Counted from the first letter of the stretch, positions 24,459 through 33,626 are shown. The stretch: DNA of 64,000 bases from Nocardioides yefusunii (GCF_004014875.1 NZ_CP034929.1:2170001-2234000); one strand, 5' to 3'. Numbers and translations: made by a program. Notes: a model not told the origin generated them from the sequence alone.

Positions 24459-27400
24459 CCCGGACTCCCCGCGCTGCGGTGCCACAACGACCGGGCGGGA
24501 GCCATGAGCGAGCCACCGGCCGGACGGACGTCGGCGTAGGGCGAGACCTTTGCGCCGCTGCTGTGGACCAGCACCCTGCGGTGCTCGGGCATCCCCGCGC
24601 TCGGCACGGGGGTCTCCAGCAGCGCCCGCACCGCCATCACTCCGCTCTCGGGATCTGCGGCGCTGCTCCAGTGCTCGTGAACGGTGTCGAGGGCCCAGGC
24701 GCCGGTGGCGCGCAGCGAGACCCCGCGCGGACCGGTACGACGCACCACGCCACGCACCAGCACCATCCAGTGCGAGAAGACCGTGGTGGCGTAAGGCGCC
24801 TGGACGTCCTCGAAGAAGGTGGCGTCGACAGGGCCTGTCGAGTCGTCCAGAGTGAGGAACAGGACTCGTCGACCGGACCGCACCGGCGGGGTCTGGGCGG
24901 CGACCTTGACCCCGGCCACCAGCACCTCGGTGTTGCTGCGGAGGGTGAGCAGGTCGCGACTGCGGACCACTCCGAGCGCGTCGAGCATCTCCTGCCAGGG
25001 CGCCAGGACGTGGGTGGTGACGTCGAGGCCGAGCACTTCCAGTTCGGCAGCAGTGCGTTCGGCGTCGGTGAGTTCAGGCAGGCCGCTGCTGACCACCTCC
25101 GTCTCCTCGATCCCGAGGCTGAGCTGTACCGACTCCGGTGCCGTCTGCCGGGGACGGGCGGTTCCGGGCGCGGCTGCACGGCGTGCGGCACTGATCCCCC
25201 GACCGCGCGCGGCCCGGTCCTCGACCCGCCCCAGTCGGTCCAGCTCGGCGACTCGCAGCAACAGGTCGCGGCGCGTCACCCCCGACGTCCCCGGCCCGAT
25301 CCCATGGATCCGATCGAAGGCGCCGGTGAGCACGAGTCGTTCCACCACCGGACGCGACACCCGGGCCCGGTGCCAGAAGTCGGCCAGTGAGCCGTAAGGG
25401 CGTCCGGCCACGATCCTGGCTACTTCGGCCTCGTCGATCCCCCGCACCTCGGCAAGCGCCAGCCGGATCGCGTACCCGGCCGGGTCCGTCTCGGAGCGTT
25501 CCACCCGGTAGGTGGCGTCGGAGAGGTCGACGTCGAGACCCCGTACCCCGATCCCGAAGTGCCGGGCGTCGTCCAGGATCAGACGCTTGGGATACATGCC
25601 GGGATCGTGGGTGAGCACTCCGGCCAGGAAGTGGGCGGGCCAGTGGGTCTTGAGCCAGGCCGACTGGTAGGTGGGCAGCGCGAACGCGGCGGCGTGGGCC
25701 TTGCAGAACCCGAAGGAGGCGAAGGCCTCCAGCACTGCCCAGACCTCCTCCACCACCGCAGCCGGGTAGCCGCGCTGCAGGGCGCGGGGCACGAACCACT
25801 GCTTGACCTCGGCCATTCCGTCAAGGGTGCCCAGCGCACGGCGCTTCTCGTCGCCCTCGGCGTTGTTGACACCGGCGAGGATCGCGATGATCTCGATCAC
25901 CTGTTCGTGGAACACCACCACGCCGTGGCTGCTCTCCAGCACCGGTTTGAGGTCGGGGTGGAGGTAGCGCGCCGGACTCCACCCCTGCTTGGCGTCGAGG
26001 TAGGGACGGATCATGTCGCTCTTGACCGGTCCGGGACGGAACAGGGAGATGTCGGCGATGACCTCCTCGAAGGTGTGCACGCCTGACTTCCCGACGAGTT
26101 CGCGCTGTCCGGGCGACTCGATCTGGAACACCCCCAGAGTGCGCGCGGAGCTGATCAGTCCGTAGGTGGCCTCGTCGTCGAAGGGCACGCAGGTGGGGTC
26201 GTCGAGGTCGAGGTTCACGTCGTCGACGCGGGCAACCTCGGCGACGGCGTGCGCCATCGCTGACTGCATGCGGATGCCGAGCAGGTCGAGCTTGAGCAGG
26301 CCCATCTCCTCGACGTCGTCCTTGTCGAACTGGCTCATCGGGTGTCCGACGCTGCTGGACTCCACCGCGGTGCGGTCCAGCAGGGTGGTGTCGGAGAGCA
26401 GCACTCCGCACGGGTGCAGGGCGATGCTGCGCGGCAGCCCGTCGAGCCGTTCGACCAGGGAGAACATCAGCGAGAGGCGTTCTTCGGCCAGTCCGCTGGC
26501 GCGGAGCTCGGGGAGGTCGGCCAGGGCGCTGCGGGCGTCGCGGGCCCGGACGTGCGGGAAGGCCTTGGCGATGGCGTCGATCTCGGCCGGTGGGACCCCG
26601 AGGGCAGCACCGACGTCACGCACTGCGTGCCGGACCCGGTAGGTCTCTGCCATCGAGACGCAGACGCACCGTTCGGCGCCGAAGCGCTGCAGCACGGCGT
26701 CGTAGATCTCGCCCCTGCGGGCGGACTCGACGTCAATGTCGATGTCGGGCAGTGAACGTCGCAGCGGAGAGAGGAAGCGTTCCATCAGCAACCCGTGCCG
26801 TAGAGGGTCGACGCCGGAGATCCCGAGCAGGTAGTTGACCAGGCTCCCTGCGCCCGAGCCACGGGCCGCTGCCCTGATCCCGAGCCCCCGCACGAGGTCG
26901 GTGACCTCGTCGACGGCCAGGAAGTAGGAGGCGTACCCGAGGCGGGCGATGACGTCGAGCTCGTCGTGGAGTCGCTTCCAGATCCGTTGCCGGGGTGACT
27001 GGCCGTAGCGCCAGCCGACGGCTGCCTCGCAGCGTGCCCGGAGCTGGGCGTCGGCGGGGCTCTCCCCCGCGACCGGCATCGGAGTGAGCCCGTCACGGCG
27101 CACCAGCTCGAACTCGGGGAAGTGGACGCTGCCGATGCCGAGGTCGTCGCGCAGGTCGAGGGCGCAACCTTCCGCCACGGCGCGGGTCCGGTCCAGCAGT
27201 GCGGAGGCACCGTCTTCGTCTCCGGCGGCACGGCAGATCTCCTCGGCCACCCGACGCATCTCGGCTCCGGACTTGAGGTTGCCCTCCGCGTTGGTGCGCT
27301 CGACGGTGCGACGGTCCAACGGGACCAGACGGCGGGCCGCGTCGAGGACGTCGACGACGAGGGCGTCGTCGCGGTCAGCGAACCGCACCGCGTTGCTCAG

Positions 27401-28093
27401 CACGGTGGAGGCACCCACGCTGCCGGCGAACCGGGCAGTGCGTCCGGCGTGGACGGTGCTGGTGAGAGACCACCCCCGGCCCCAGTCGAACTGCCTGCCG
27501 CCGCTGAGGTGGGAGACCAGTTCAAGATGAAGGCGTTCCCCCGGAACAAAGGACCTCCACTCCGCCCACTCCCGCAGGGCCTGGGACTCACTCCCCCGGG
27601 CGACGGCGTCACCGATCCCGGACCACGGACCCAGCAACACCTCGAGGTGCCCGTCACCGAGGTGCTGGGCGAGAACGTCGCGGGTCGCCACCGGGCGACC
27701 ACGTTCGCTGCCCAGATGCGCCGCGGAGACCATCCGACACAGCGCCGCCCATCCCTGCCTGCCACGAGCCAGGAAGACCGCACGGGTGTGGTGCTCAGTA
27801 CGGGCGGCGCCTCCCCGCACCGGGGAGCGGCGGGTCGCGGAGGACTCGTCGCGGCGCTGAGGAGGGGTGAGACCGAGGTCGACGGCAAGGTCGACTCCGA
27901 GCACCGGGGCGATCCCGACACGTTGGGCCGCGCGGGCGAACTTCACGGCGCCGTAGGTGCCGTCGCGGTCAGTGAGAGCAAGCAGGTCCATGCCGTGCTC
28001 GGCTGCGCGCTCGGCGAGACGTTGCGGCGTGGAGGCTCCGTAGCGCAGGGAGTGCCCCGAGGCGACGTGGAGGTGAACGAAGGAATCACGCAC
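24455..28093 (-). CDS. dnaE2: Error-prone DNA polymerase DnaE2 (ImuC)
   Basis: C-family polymerase for SOS-induced mutagenic repair, 1212 residues, slightly longer than the usual roughly 1050-1150. Domain order: N-terminal PHP domain (FVHLHVASGHSLRYGAST; LLALTDRDGTYGAVKFARAA), palm with the catalytic PDIDIDVES around residue 446, fingers and thumb (FHEQVIEIIAILAGVNNAEG; FCKAHAAAFALPTYQSAWLK), helix-hairpin-helix and a C-terminal OB fold (EVLVAGVKVAAQTPPVRSG; VLFLTLDDSTGPVDATFF). The GTG at 28093 was chosen because the PHP domain begins immediately; it overlaps the upstream HEPN gene by 8 nt. It is third of four genes in a LexA-controlled cassette. Confidence 0.95.
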   Translation of the reverse strand: MRDSFVHLHVASGHSLRYGASTPQRLAERAAEHGMDLLALTDRDGTYGAVKFARAAQRVGIAPVLGVDLAVDLGLTPPQRRDESSATRRSPVRGGAARTEHHTRAVFLARGRQGWAALCRMVSAAHLGSERGRPVATRDVLAQHLGDGHLEVLLGPWSGIGDAVARGSESQALREWAEWRSFVPGERLHLELVSHLSGGRQFDWGRGWSLTSTVHAGRTARFAGSVGASTVLSNAVRFADRDDALVVDVLDAARRLVPLDRRTVERTNAEGNLKSGAEMRRVAEEICRAAGDEDGASALLDRTRAVAEGCALDLRDDLGIGSVHFPEFELVRRDGLTPMPVAGESPADAQLRARCEAAVGWRYGQSPRQRIWKRLHDELDVIARLGYASYFLAVDEVTDLVRGLGIRAAARGSGAGSLVNYLLGISGVDPLRHGLLMERFLSPLRRSLPDIDIDVESARRGEIYDAVLQRFGAERCVCVSMAETYRVRHAVRDVGAALGVPPAEIDAIAKAFPHVRARDARSALADLPELRASGLAEERLSLMFSLVERLDGLPRSIALHPCGVLLSDTTLLDRTAVESSSVGHPMSQFDKDDVEEMGLLKLDLLGIRMQSAMAHAVAEVARVDDVNLDLDDPTCVPFDDEATYGLISSARTLGVFQIESPGQRELVGKSGVHTFEEVIADISLFRPGPVKSDMIRPYLDAKQGWSPARYLHPDLKPVLESSHGVVVFHEQVIEIIAILAGVNNAEGDEKRRALGTLDGMAEVKQWFVPRALQRGYPAAVVEEVWAVLEAFASFGFCKAHAAAFALPTYQSAWLKTHWPAHFLAGVLTHDPGMYPKRLILDDARHFGIGVRGLDVDLSDATYRVERSETDPAGYAIRLALAEVRGIDEAEVARIVAGRPYGSLADFWHRARVSRPVVERLVLTGAFDRIHGIGPGTSGVTRRDLLLRVAELDRLGRVEDRAARGRGISAARRAAAPGTARPRQTAPESVQLSLGIEETEVVSSGLPELTDAERTAAELEVLGLDVTTHVLAPWQEMLDALGVVRSRDLLTLRSNTEVLVAGVKVAAQTPPVRSGRRVLFLTLDDSTGPVDATFFEDVQAPYATTVFSHWMVLVRGVVRRTGPRGVSLRATGAWALDTVHEHWSSAADPESGVMAVRALLETPVPSAGMPEHRRVLVHSSGAKVSPYADVRPAGGSLMAPARSLWHRSAGSPG

Positions 28094-28535
28094 GGGCGCC
28101 GCCCTGCGCCGCCAGGCCATGGGGAAGCGCAGCGTGCGGGACCACGCCGAGGGCCTCTTCGACGAGGACAAGGAACCGATCCGACTCCGCCACCAGCGCC
28201 TCCGCCTCGAGAGTGGTGACGGCCCGCTCGGAGCCCGCCTCGGCCGCAGCACGCTTCGACGCACCAGACGCGTAGAAGGCAGCCCAGGGAGCGAACTCCG
28301 GCACGCACCGGGCCAGCAGCACCCAGACGTTGCGCGGACGACGACGCACCGCCCCGGGCACCTCGCGGACCGCGACCAGTGCCGCAGCCGCGTGCAGCGC
28401 ACTGACGTGGGCGGCCGCATATCGCTCGGCGGCCGAGGACGCCTCGACGGCCTCGGCGAGCAACTCGGCCGCACGACGGAGATGGGTGTGGACCGAGGCA
28501 GGGAGCATCGGCATGGGCATCGTGAGTGTCGTCAT
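28086..28535 (-). CDS. SAV_6107-like HEPN-domain protein of the dnaE2 cassette
   Basis: 149-residue, mostly alpha-helical, Ala-rich protein. It resembles the small actinobacterial family (SAV_6107 type) that sits beside dnaE2/dinB in streptomycetes. Visible features are a helical N-terminus (SVHTHLRRAAELLAEAVEAS), VSALHAAAALVAVREVP, a basic RRRPRNVWVLLARCVPEFAP segment and the helix LEAEALVAESDRFLVLVEEA. Start is ATG at 28535; the 3' end overlaps dnaE2 by 8 nt. It may play an accessory role analogous to ImuA', but this is inference. Confidence 0.75.
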   Translation of the reverse strand: MTTLTMPMPMLPASVHTHLRRAAELLAEAVEASSAAERYAAAHVSALHAAAALVAVREVPGAVRRRPRNVWVLLARCVPEFAPWAAFYASGASKRAAAEAGSERAVTTLEAEALVAESDRFLVLVEEALGVVPHAALPHGLAAQGGARA

Positions 28536-28607
28536 CGTCTTCCCCTCCGGACGGGACAGATCTGGCTGGTGCGGGTTGGGCTGGGCTCGGTCAAGGCATG
28601 GTCGGGG

Positions 28608-29021
28608 TCAGTCCGAGCAGGAGACGAGCTGCCAGCGGCCTGCTGCGTGGTCGTGGGCGAGGTCGAAGACGCCGGCCCGGACCACCCGGCGTTCACCGGT
28701 GCCGATCTCGGGACGACGGGCCTCGACCCGCCAGACCTCGCGTTCGCGCAGCAGGTCGGCGAACGCCTCTGCTGGACCGCGCTGTTCAGCCGGGGCACTC
28801 GCAACGCCCGGAGCCGTCCGCCCGTTGACGACTTCGGTCCCCGCCACGGCTCGGGCGCGGTCGCTGCGCCACCACTCCCCGGTCTCGATCCAGTGCGCGA
28901 GTACGTCACGCACCTGCCAGAGCTGGCCACGCCACAGGAACTGGGCGGGCTCGGGCTGGGCAGGACGACCCTGACGCCCCTCCTCGGTCCGCACCTCGAC
29001 CTGGTCGTCGTAACGCCTCAT
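28608..29021 (-). CDS. DUF6504 family protein, first gene of SOS mutagenesis cassette
   Basis: 137-residue protein with MRRYDDQVEVRTEEGR at the start, AQFLWRGQLWQVRDVLAHWI, EVWRVEARRP and a C-terminal GVFDLAHDHAAGRWQLVS, a composition typical of DUF6504 proteins adjacent to dnaE2. The ATG has AGGAGG four bases upstream. The LexA box and promoter lie 55-80 nt before the start, making this the leading gene. Biochemical role unknown. Confidence 0.8.
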   Translation of the reverse strand: MRRYDDQVEVRTEEGRQGRPAQPEPAQFLWRGQLWQVRDVLAHWIETGEWWRSDRARAVAGTEVVNGRTAPGVASAPAEQRGPAEAFADLLREREVWRVEARRPEIGTGERRVVRAGVFDLAHDHAAGRWQLVSCSD

Positions 29022-29074
29022 GACGCCTCCTGAGCACTTGAGCGACGATCCCGCGGGGCACCCCCGGGAGATCG

Positions 29075-29103
29075 ATTCGAACATTTGTTCGAACTGCTTT
29101 CAA
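29075..29103 (-). promoter_or_regulatory. Promoter of the SOS mutagenesis operon
   Basis: Minus-strand -35 TTGAAA (29098-29103) and -10 TCGAAT (29075-29080) with an optimal 17-nt spacer. The LexA palindrome occupies the spacer and overlaps the -10, which would give simple steric repression. Confidence 0.65.
29078..29091. promoter_or_regulatory. LexA (SOS) box
   Basis: CGAACATTTGTTCG is a perfect 14-bp palindrome matching the actinobacterial LexA operator CGAAC-N4-GTTCG; symmetry extends outward to 29076-29093. It lies inside the promoter of the DUF6504-HEPN-dnaE2-dinB operon. Confidence 0.93.
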
Positions 29104-29184
29104 GGTAGGAGTGCCCTCCGACATCTTTGGTTCGCACCGCCACCGGCGACCCCCAGTCCCCCCGGCGAGCCCAGGGAAATGCAA

Positions 29185-29220
29185 CGACGCCCGGCCTCCC
29201 ACCAAGGAGACCGGGCGTCG
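29185..29220 (-). terminator. Hairpin terminator after membrane-protein gene
   Basis: Stem CGACGCCCGG (29185-29194) pairs with CCGGGCGTCG (29211-29220) across a 16-nt loop, 33 nt beyond the stop at 29253. On the minus strand it is followed by TTGCATTT. The rest of 29022-29252 holds only the SOS promoter region. Confidence 0.65.
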
Positions 29221-29252
29221 CGAAGACGTCGACCGTGAGGTCGGAGCGAGGC

Positions 29253-29717
29253 TCAGACCTCGCGCAACCAGCCGAGGGTGCGCGGGTGCAGCAGCAGGAC
29301 CAGCAGGCCCAGGCAGAGCGCGATCATCACGCCGGAGAGCACCTCGAAGAGCACCGGGATGCCACTGGCGATGCAGAGCACCGCAAGGAACGCGCCGAAG
29401 AGTGCCACGGCCGCGAGACCGATCTGGCCCCACCGGAAACCACCGGCGAAGAAGACCGCGAAGACCGCCACCAGCATCAGCAGCACCACGTAGGAGGTGA
29501 CCACCACCGGAACGAACCCGGGGACCTCCAGATTGGCCTCGACCGCCTCGATGCCGCCCTCGCGCAGGATCGCGCGGGCACTGCGGTTGCCCTCCGCCCA
29601 AGCGAGCACGAGGTCGTCACGCATGATCCACACGAGCAGCGTGACCACACCGGCCGCTGCACTCAGGACCCAGGTGGCGGCCAGTGCACCGCGCACCGTG
29701 GACGGACGTTCGATCAT
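29253..29717 (-). CDS. Small integral membrane protein, unknown function
   Basis: 154 residues with about four transmembrane helices: WVLSAAAGVVTLLVWIM; VPVVVTSYVVLLMLVAVFAV; QIGLAAVALFGAFLAVLCIA; and VLSGVMIALCLGLLVLLLHP. A short extracellular loop lies after the first (REGGIEAVEANLEVPG). The ATG at 29717 has GGAGGAG seven bases upstream. Monocistronic, with its own terminator. No family recognised. Confidence 0.8.
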   Translation of the reverse strand: MIERPSTVRGALAATWVLSAAAGVVTLLVWIMRDDLVLAWAEGNRSARAILREGGIEAVEANLEVPGFVPVVVTSYVVLLMLVAVFAVFFAGGFRWGQIGLAAVALFGAFLAVLCIASGIPVLFEVLSGVMIALCLGLLVLLLHPRTLGWLREV

Positions 29718-29875
29718 CGAGCAACTCCTCCGACAACGGGCCACGACGCGGTGTCGGGCCCGCCGCCTACGGTACCGGCGCTGTGGTGCCGAGTCCGGAA
29801 TCGGCACCCGGCAACCCGGTGCCGAGTCCGGTTCGTCCCCCCGGGCGCCGCCGGAGCACCTCCTACACTCCCCTC

Positions 29876-30235
29876 ATGGAGATCTGGCTCAACCCTGCCT
29901 GCAGCAAGTGCCGTACCGCTCGTTCCGCGCTCGACGAGGCCGGCGTGGAGTACACCGTGCGGCGCTACCTCGAGGAGCCGCCCACCGCCGAGGAACTCGG
30001 CGCCGTCGTCGACCGCCTCGGAGTCGAACCGTGGCACGTGGCCCGCCCGAAGGAGACGAAGGAGGCCGGAATCACCCTGCCCAAGGACGCCGATCACCGC
30101 CAGGAATGGCTGGAAGCCCTCGTGGTGAACCCCCGTGCGATCCAGCGTCCGCTCATCACTGCCGACGACGGCACCACCGTGGTCGGACGCGACGAGGAGT
30201 CCCTGACCCGGGTGATCGAGGCCCAGCAGAGCTGA
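29876..30235 (+). CDS. ArsC/Spx-family (arsenate reductase-like) protein
   Basis: 119-residue thioredoxin-fold protein with an N-terminal CSKC motif (WLNPACSKCRTARSALDEAG), the RRYLEEPPTAEEL segment, ARPKETKEAGI, and the cis-Pro region NPRAIQRPLI typical of the ArsC/YffB family. It could reduce arsenate with glutathione- or mycothiol-type thiols, but no arsenic resistance genes are nearby, so a general thiol-oxidoreductase role is equally possible. It is separated from the next gene by 44 nt on the same strand. Confidence 0.85.
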   Translation: MEIWLNPACSKCRTARSALDEAGVEYTVRRYLEEPPTAEELGAVVDRLGVEPWHVARPKETKEAGITLPKDADHRQEWLEALVVNPRAIQRPLITADDGTTVVGRDEESLTRVIEAQQS

Positions 30236-30279
30236 TCCCGAGTCGGCCCCGACCCCCTCGGCTCGTTAACCTCAGTGGC

Positions 30280-31650
30280 ATGCGAGTCGTGGTGGTCGGT
30301 GGCGGTTTCGGCGGCATGGCCGCGGCCGCCCGTCTGGCGAAGATGGGGCACCAGGTCACCCTGGTGGAACGTTCGACGTCCCTGGGCGGAGCGCTCGGGC
30401 GGATCGAGGTCGAGGGCCACATCTTCGACACCGGCCCCACCCACACCCTGCTGCCCGCCGTCGTGCGTGACCTGTTCCGCAAGTCGGGCCGTCCCCTCGA
30501 ACGCGAGACCGAACTGGTCCCCCTCGACGTCGTGCGTGAACACCGGTTCGCCGACGGCACCCGCCTGCGTCTGACCGGCGGCTCCCGGGCTGCCCAGAAG
30601 GCTGAGTTCGAGACGCTGGCCCCCGGTCTGGGCGATGCTTGGGTGAAGCTCGTCGACCCCTACGGCACTGTCTGGGAACGACTGCGTCGGGACTGGATCG
30701 AGCGCCCCTGGAACCCCGACCTGGCACACCCCGAAACCACGCGTCTGCTCGCCGAGCGCGCCACGCTTGCCGCCCACCTGGAGCGAGCTCTCCCCGACGC
30801 CCGCGCCCGTCTGGTCGCGGCGCACCCGCACACCGTCGACGGACACGACCTGACGCGGGTGCCGGTGTGGGCCGGCATGCACTCCTACCTGGAGCAGAAC
30901 TTCGGCGTCTGGACGGTCCCCGGCGGCTTGGGTGCGCTCGGTGACCTGATGGGGTCGCGGATGAAGACCCGCAAGGTCGAGGTCCTCACCGACACCGCCG
31001 TGCTCGACGTCGTCGTGCGTGAGGGGCGTGCCGTCGCGGTCCGTACCGCCGACGGTGAGATCGACGCCGACGCCGTGGTGGTGGGTATCGATCCCCGCCA
31101 CCTCCCCTCGCTGCGCCGGTTCGTGCGTGGCACCGCCACCACGTCCCTGCCCGACCAACTGCATCTGGGGCTGCGTCCCGGCTCGGTCCTGGCCGACCAG
31201 TTCGGTGACGAGCTGGTCGGTGACCTCGTGCTGCACGGCCCGCGCGCCGAGGCCGACGTGGCCACCGGGCGTCGGGCCCGTCGCGGAGCCGGCGAACTGC
31301 TGCTGGTGCGCCCCAGCGGGTCGGCCCCCGACGACGGGCGGGCCGTCACCGTGGTCTCGCGCGGCATCGCGGCCGAGCAGGTCCTCGACACCCTCGCGGC
31401 CCGCGGTGTCGACCTGCGCGACGACATCGTCCTCAGCATCCACCGCAGCGGCACTGACCTGGCACAGACCTGGGGCGGCTCCCCGCTGGGACTCGCCTGG
31501 GACGGCCGCCGCACCGTACGACGACGGCCCGGTGCCCGGACCCCGATCGCCGGACTCCACATGGCCGGGGCGCACGCGACCCCCGGTTCGGGCGTCCCGT
31601 TCACCGGCCTGTCGGGATCGCTGGTGGCCCAGGCGATCGGACCCGCCTGA
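30280..31650 (+). CDS. FAD-dependent oxidoreductase, phytoene-dehydrogenase (CrtI)-like
   Basis: 456-residue flavoprotein. It has an N-terminal dinucleotide-binding motif (VVVVGGGFGGMAAAARLAKM), an adjacent LVERSTSLGGALG with FDTGPTHTLLP, and a C-terminal FAD signature GLHMAGAHATPGSGVPFTGL, the architecture of CrtI/phytoene-desaturase-type amine oxidases. The substrate is unknown. A polyprenyl diphosphate synthase gene lies about 0.85 kb downstream, so an isoprenoid substrate is possible, but no other carotenoid gene is present. Confidence 0.85.
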   Translation: MRVVVVGGGFGGMAAAARLAKMGHQVTLVERSTSLGGALGRIEVEGHIFDTGPTHTLLPAVVRDLFRKSGRPLERETELVPLDVVREHRFADGTRLRLTGGSRAAQKAEFETLAPGLGDAWVKLVDPYGTVWERLRRDWIERPWNPDLAHPETTRLLAERATLAAHLERALPDARARLVAAHPHTVDGHDLTRVPVWAGMHSYLEQNFGVWTVPGGLGALGDLMGSRMKTRKVEVLTDTAVLDVVVREGRAVAVRTADGEIDADAVVVGIDPRHLPSLRRFVRGTATTSLPDQLHLGLRPGSVLADQFGDELVGDLVLHGPRAEADVATGRRARRGAGELLLVRPSGSAPDDGRAVTVVSRGIAAEQVLDTLAARGVDLRDDIVLSIHRSGTDLAQTWGGSPLGLAWDGRRTVRRRPGARTPIAGLHMAGAHATPGSGVPFTGLSGSLVAQAIGPA

Positions 31651-31700
31651 GCCGTCTCCCCCGAGCCATCTCCCCCGAGCCGCCCGCCGTGGCCGGGACG

Positions 31701-31739
31701 TCAGACGAGCAACTCAGACCAGCAACTCAGACCAGCAAC
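31701..31739. repeat. Three tandem 13-bp repeats at the SIMPL stop codon
   Basis: TCAGACSAGCAAC occurs three times head to tail (31701, 31714, 31727), the first copy with G for C at position 7. The SIMPL gene stop (minus strand) is the first three bases of the third copy. Just upstream, 31649-31676 holds two copies of a 14-bp GAGCCRTCTCCCCC repeat. Confidence 0.8.
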
Positions 31740-32368
31740 CAGGTCACCCGCAGTGACGCCGTGACCTGACGTTCGCCGGCCTCCACCGGCATCGCGGCCA
31801 GTGCCATCCTCGCGCCGGCCGGGAACGGTGAACCTCCGCCGTCGCCCTCCACCACGGTCAGGACCTCACCGAGTTCCCGGCCCGAGAGCGCTGCCAGGTG
31901 CTCGGCGCGTTCACGAGCGTCGACGAAGGCGTTCTCGCGGGCTTCGAGCACGGCCTGGGAAGGATCGCTGACCTCGAGGTCGAGGCCGTCGACGCGCAGC
32001 CCGTCCCCCACCGTCTCCGCGAGTCGGGAGACCAGCGCAGACGCCACGTCCAGAGCCGGGCACAGCACCGTCACCTGCTGGCTCGCCTCGGCCCCCATCA
32101 TTCGCCCGTCGTTGTCGTGGCGGGGCCAGACCTGCAGGCCGGAGGAGACGACCCGGCGGGCATCGACGACCTCCTTGGCCACGTCGAACAGACGGCCGAC
32201 GGCGACGGCGAGCGCCTCGCTGGCCCCGGCGACCGTGGGGGCGCTGGCCGAGGCCGCGACCCTGAGCCGTGCGGCGTCCGGAACCACCGCCACCGAGCCG
32301 GTTCCGACCACGCTGACCGTGGCCACGGGAGCAGAGTGGGACAGGCCGCCGGAGGAGTTGATCGTCAT
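31727..32368 (-). CDS. SIMPL (DUF541) domain protein
   Basis: 213-residue protein of the SIMPL/DUF541 family. Diagnostic features are the start of the domain (VATVSVVGTGSVAVVPDAAR, LRVAASASAPTVAGA), the GLQVWPRHDNDGRMMGAEAS region, and the C-terminal ARENAFVDARERAEHLAALS with GARMALAAMPVEAGERQVTA. No signal peptide is visible with the ATG at 32368, so it is predicted to be cytoplasmic here, whereas many SIMPL proteins are periplasmic. Function unclear. Confidence 0.85.
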   Translation of the reverse strand: MTINSSGGLSHSAPVATVSVVGTGSVAVVPDAARLRVAASASAPTVAGASEALAVAVGRLFDVAKEVVDARRVVSSGLQVWPRHDNDGRMMGAEASQQVTVLCPALDVASALVSRLAETVGDGLRVDGLDLEVSDPSQAVLEARENAFVDARERAEHLAALSGRELGEVLTVVEGDGGGSPFPAGARMALAAMPVEAGERQVTASLRVTWLLV

Positions 32369-32498
32369 GGAACGAGCGTAGTGGCGTGGACCACGCCCGT
32401 GCGGCCACGATGGCGCTCCGGTCCCGATGAGATCGCGGACAGGCTTCGAACGCGTCCCCGGAACTGCCGGATCGGGCATCAGTGGCTACGCTCGGTCC

Positions 32499-33599
32499 GT
32501 GCCAGCACACTCCGCCACCGCCGACACCCCCACCGACTCCACCTGGGACGCCGCCTCCTTCCGGGCCTCCGTCCAGAGCGTCCTCGACGAGTTCCTCGAC
32601 TCCCAGGCCGAGGTCCTCGCCGATCTGGGAGCAGATGCCGAACGGCTCCTGGCCCGGGCGCACGAGTCCCTGAGCGGCGGCAAGCGGTTCCGTGCCGCGT
32701 TCTGCTGGTGGGGTTACCGGGCCGTGCGTCCCGAGGTCGAGAACCCCGAGGCACTGGTCAAGGCGTGCGCCGCCCTGGAGCTCCTCCAGGCCAGTGCGCT
32801 GGTCCACGACGACCTGATGGACGCCTCCGACACCCGTCGCGGCCGTCCGTCGAGTCACAAGGCACTGGAGGCCGAGCACGCCGAGGCGGGCTGGCGCGGC
32901 GACACCGTGCAGTACGGCGCGGCCGGCGCGATCCTGCTCGGCGACCTGTTGCTCGCCTGGTCGGGGCAGTTGCTGCGCCACTGCGGTCTGCCGATCGCTC
33001 AGGTGTCTGCCGCCCTCGACGTCTTCGACCTGTGCCGCACCGAGGTGATCGCGGGCCAGTTCCTCGACGTCTCGGTCCAGGCCCGTGGCCACGCCGGCCT
33101 CACCGAGGCGATGACGGTGCTGCGCTACAAGTCGGCGAAGTACTCCATCGAACGCCCCCTCCACATCGGTGCCGCACTGGCTGGTGCGGACGCCGCGACC
33201 CTGGACGCGATCAGCGCCTACGGCCTGCCCTTGGGCGAGGCCTTCCAGCTGCGTGACGACGTGCTCGGCGTCTACGGCGACCCCGCCACCACCGGCAAGC
33301 CCGCCGGTGACGACCTGGTCGAGGGCAAGCGCACCGTCCTGGTCGCGCACGCCTTGGCAGGTGCGACGCCCGAGGACGCGACCACGCTCGACGAGGCGCT
33401 GGGTCACCCGCTCGACGAAGCGGCTGTCGCCGAACTGCGTCGCATCATCACCGACTCCGGTGCCGAGGCCGCGGTGGAGGAGACCATCACGGCGCTCACC
33501 GAGCAGTGCCTGGTCGGCCTTGAGCGCGCAGAGCTCGCCCCCGGAGCGACGGCGGTGCTGCGCCGTCTGGCGATCGACGCCACCCAGCGTGCACTCTGA
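32499..33599 (+). CDS. Polyprenyl diphosphate synthase (IdsA-like trans-prenyltransferase)
   Basis: 366-residue chain-elongating isoprenyl diphosphate synthase. It has the first Asp-rich motif (HDDLMDASDTRRGRPSSH), the conserved GGKRFRAAF, the second Asp-rich motif (QLRDDVLGVYGDP) and KSAKYSIERPLHIG. It makes C20 or longer prenyl diphosphates, for example for menaquinone or carotenoids; chain length cannot be read confidently. The GTG at 32499 was chosen because it lies close to the family N-terminus; the open frame extends 24 codons further upstream. It is transcribed divergently from the SIMPL gene. Confidence 0.9.
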   Translation: MPAHSATADTPTDSTWDAASFRASVQSVLDEFLDSQAEVLADLGADAERLLARAHESLSGGKRFRAAFCWWGYRAVRPEVENPEALVKACAALELLQASALVHDDLMDASDTRRGRPSSHKALEAEHAEAGWRGDTVQYGAAGAILLGDLLLAWSGQLLRHCGLPIAQVSAALDVFDLCRTEVIAGQFLDVSVQARGHAGLTEAMTVLRYKSAKYSIERPLHIGAALAGADAATLDAISAYGLPLGEAFQLRDDVLGVYGDPATTGKPAGDDLVEGKRTVLVAHALAGATPEDATTLDEALGHPLDEAAVAELRRIITDSGAEAAVEETITALTEQCLVGLERAELAPGATAVLRRLAIDATQRAL

Positions 33600-33626
33600 C
33601 CGCACGCGCCTGTCGGCAGCGTCGGT

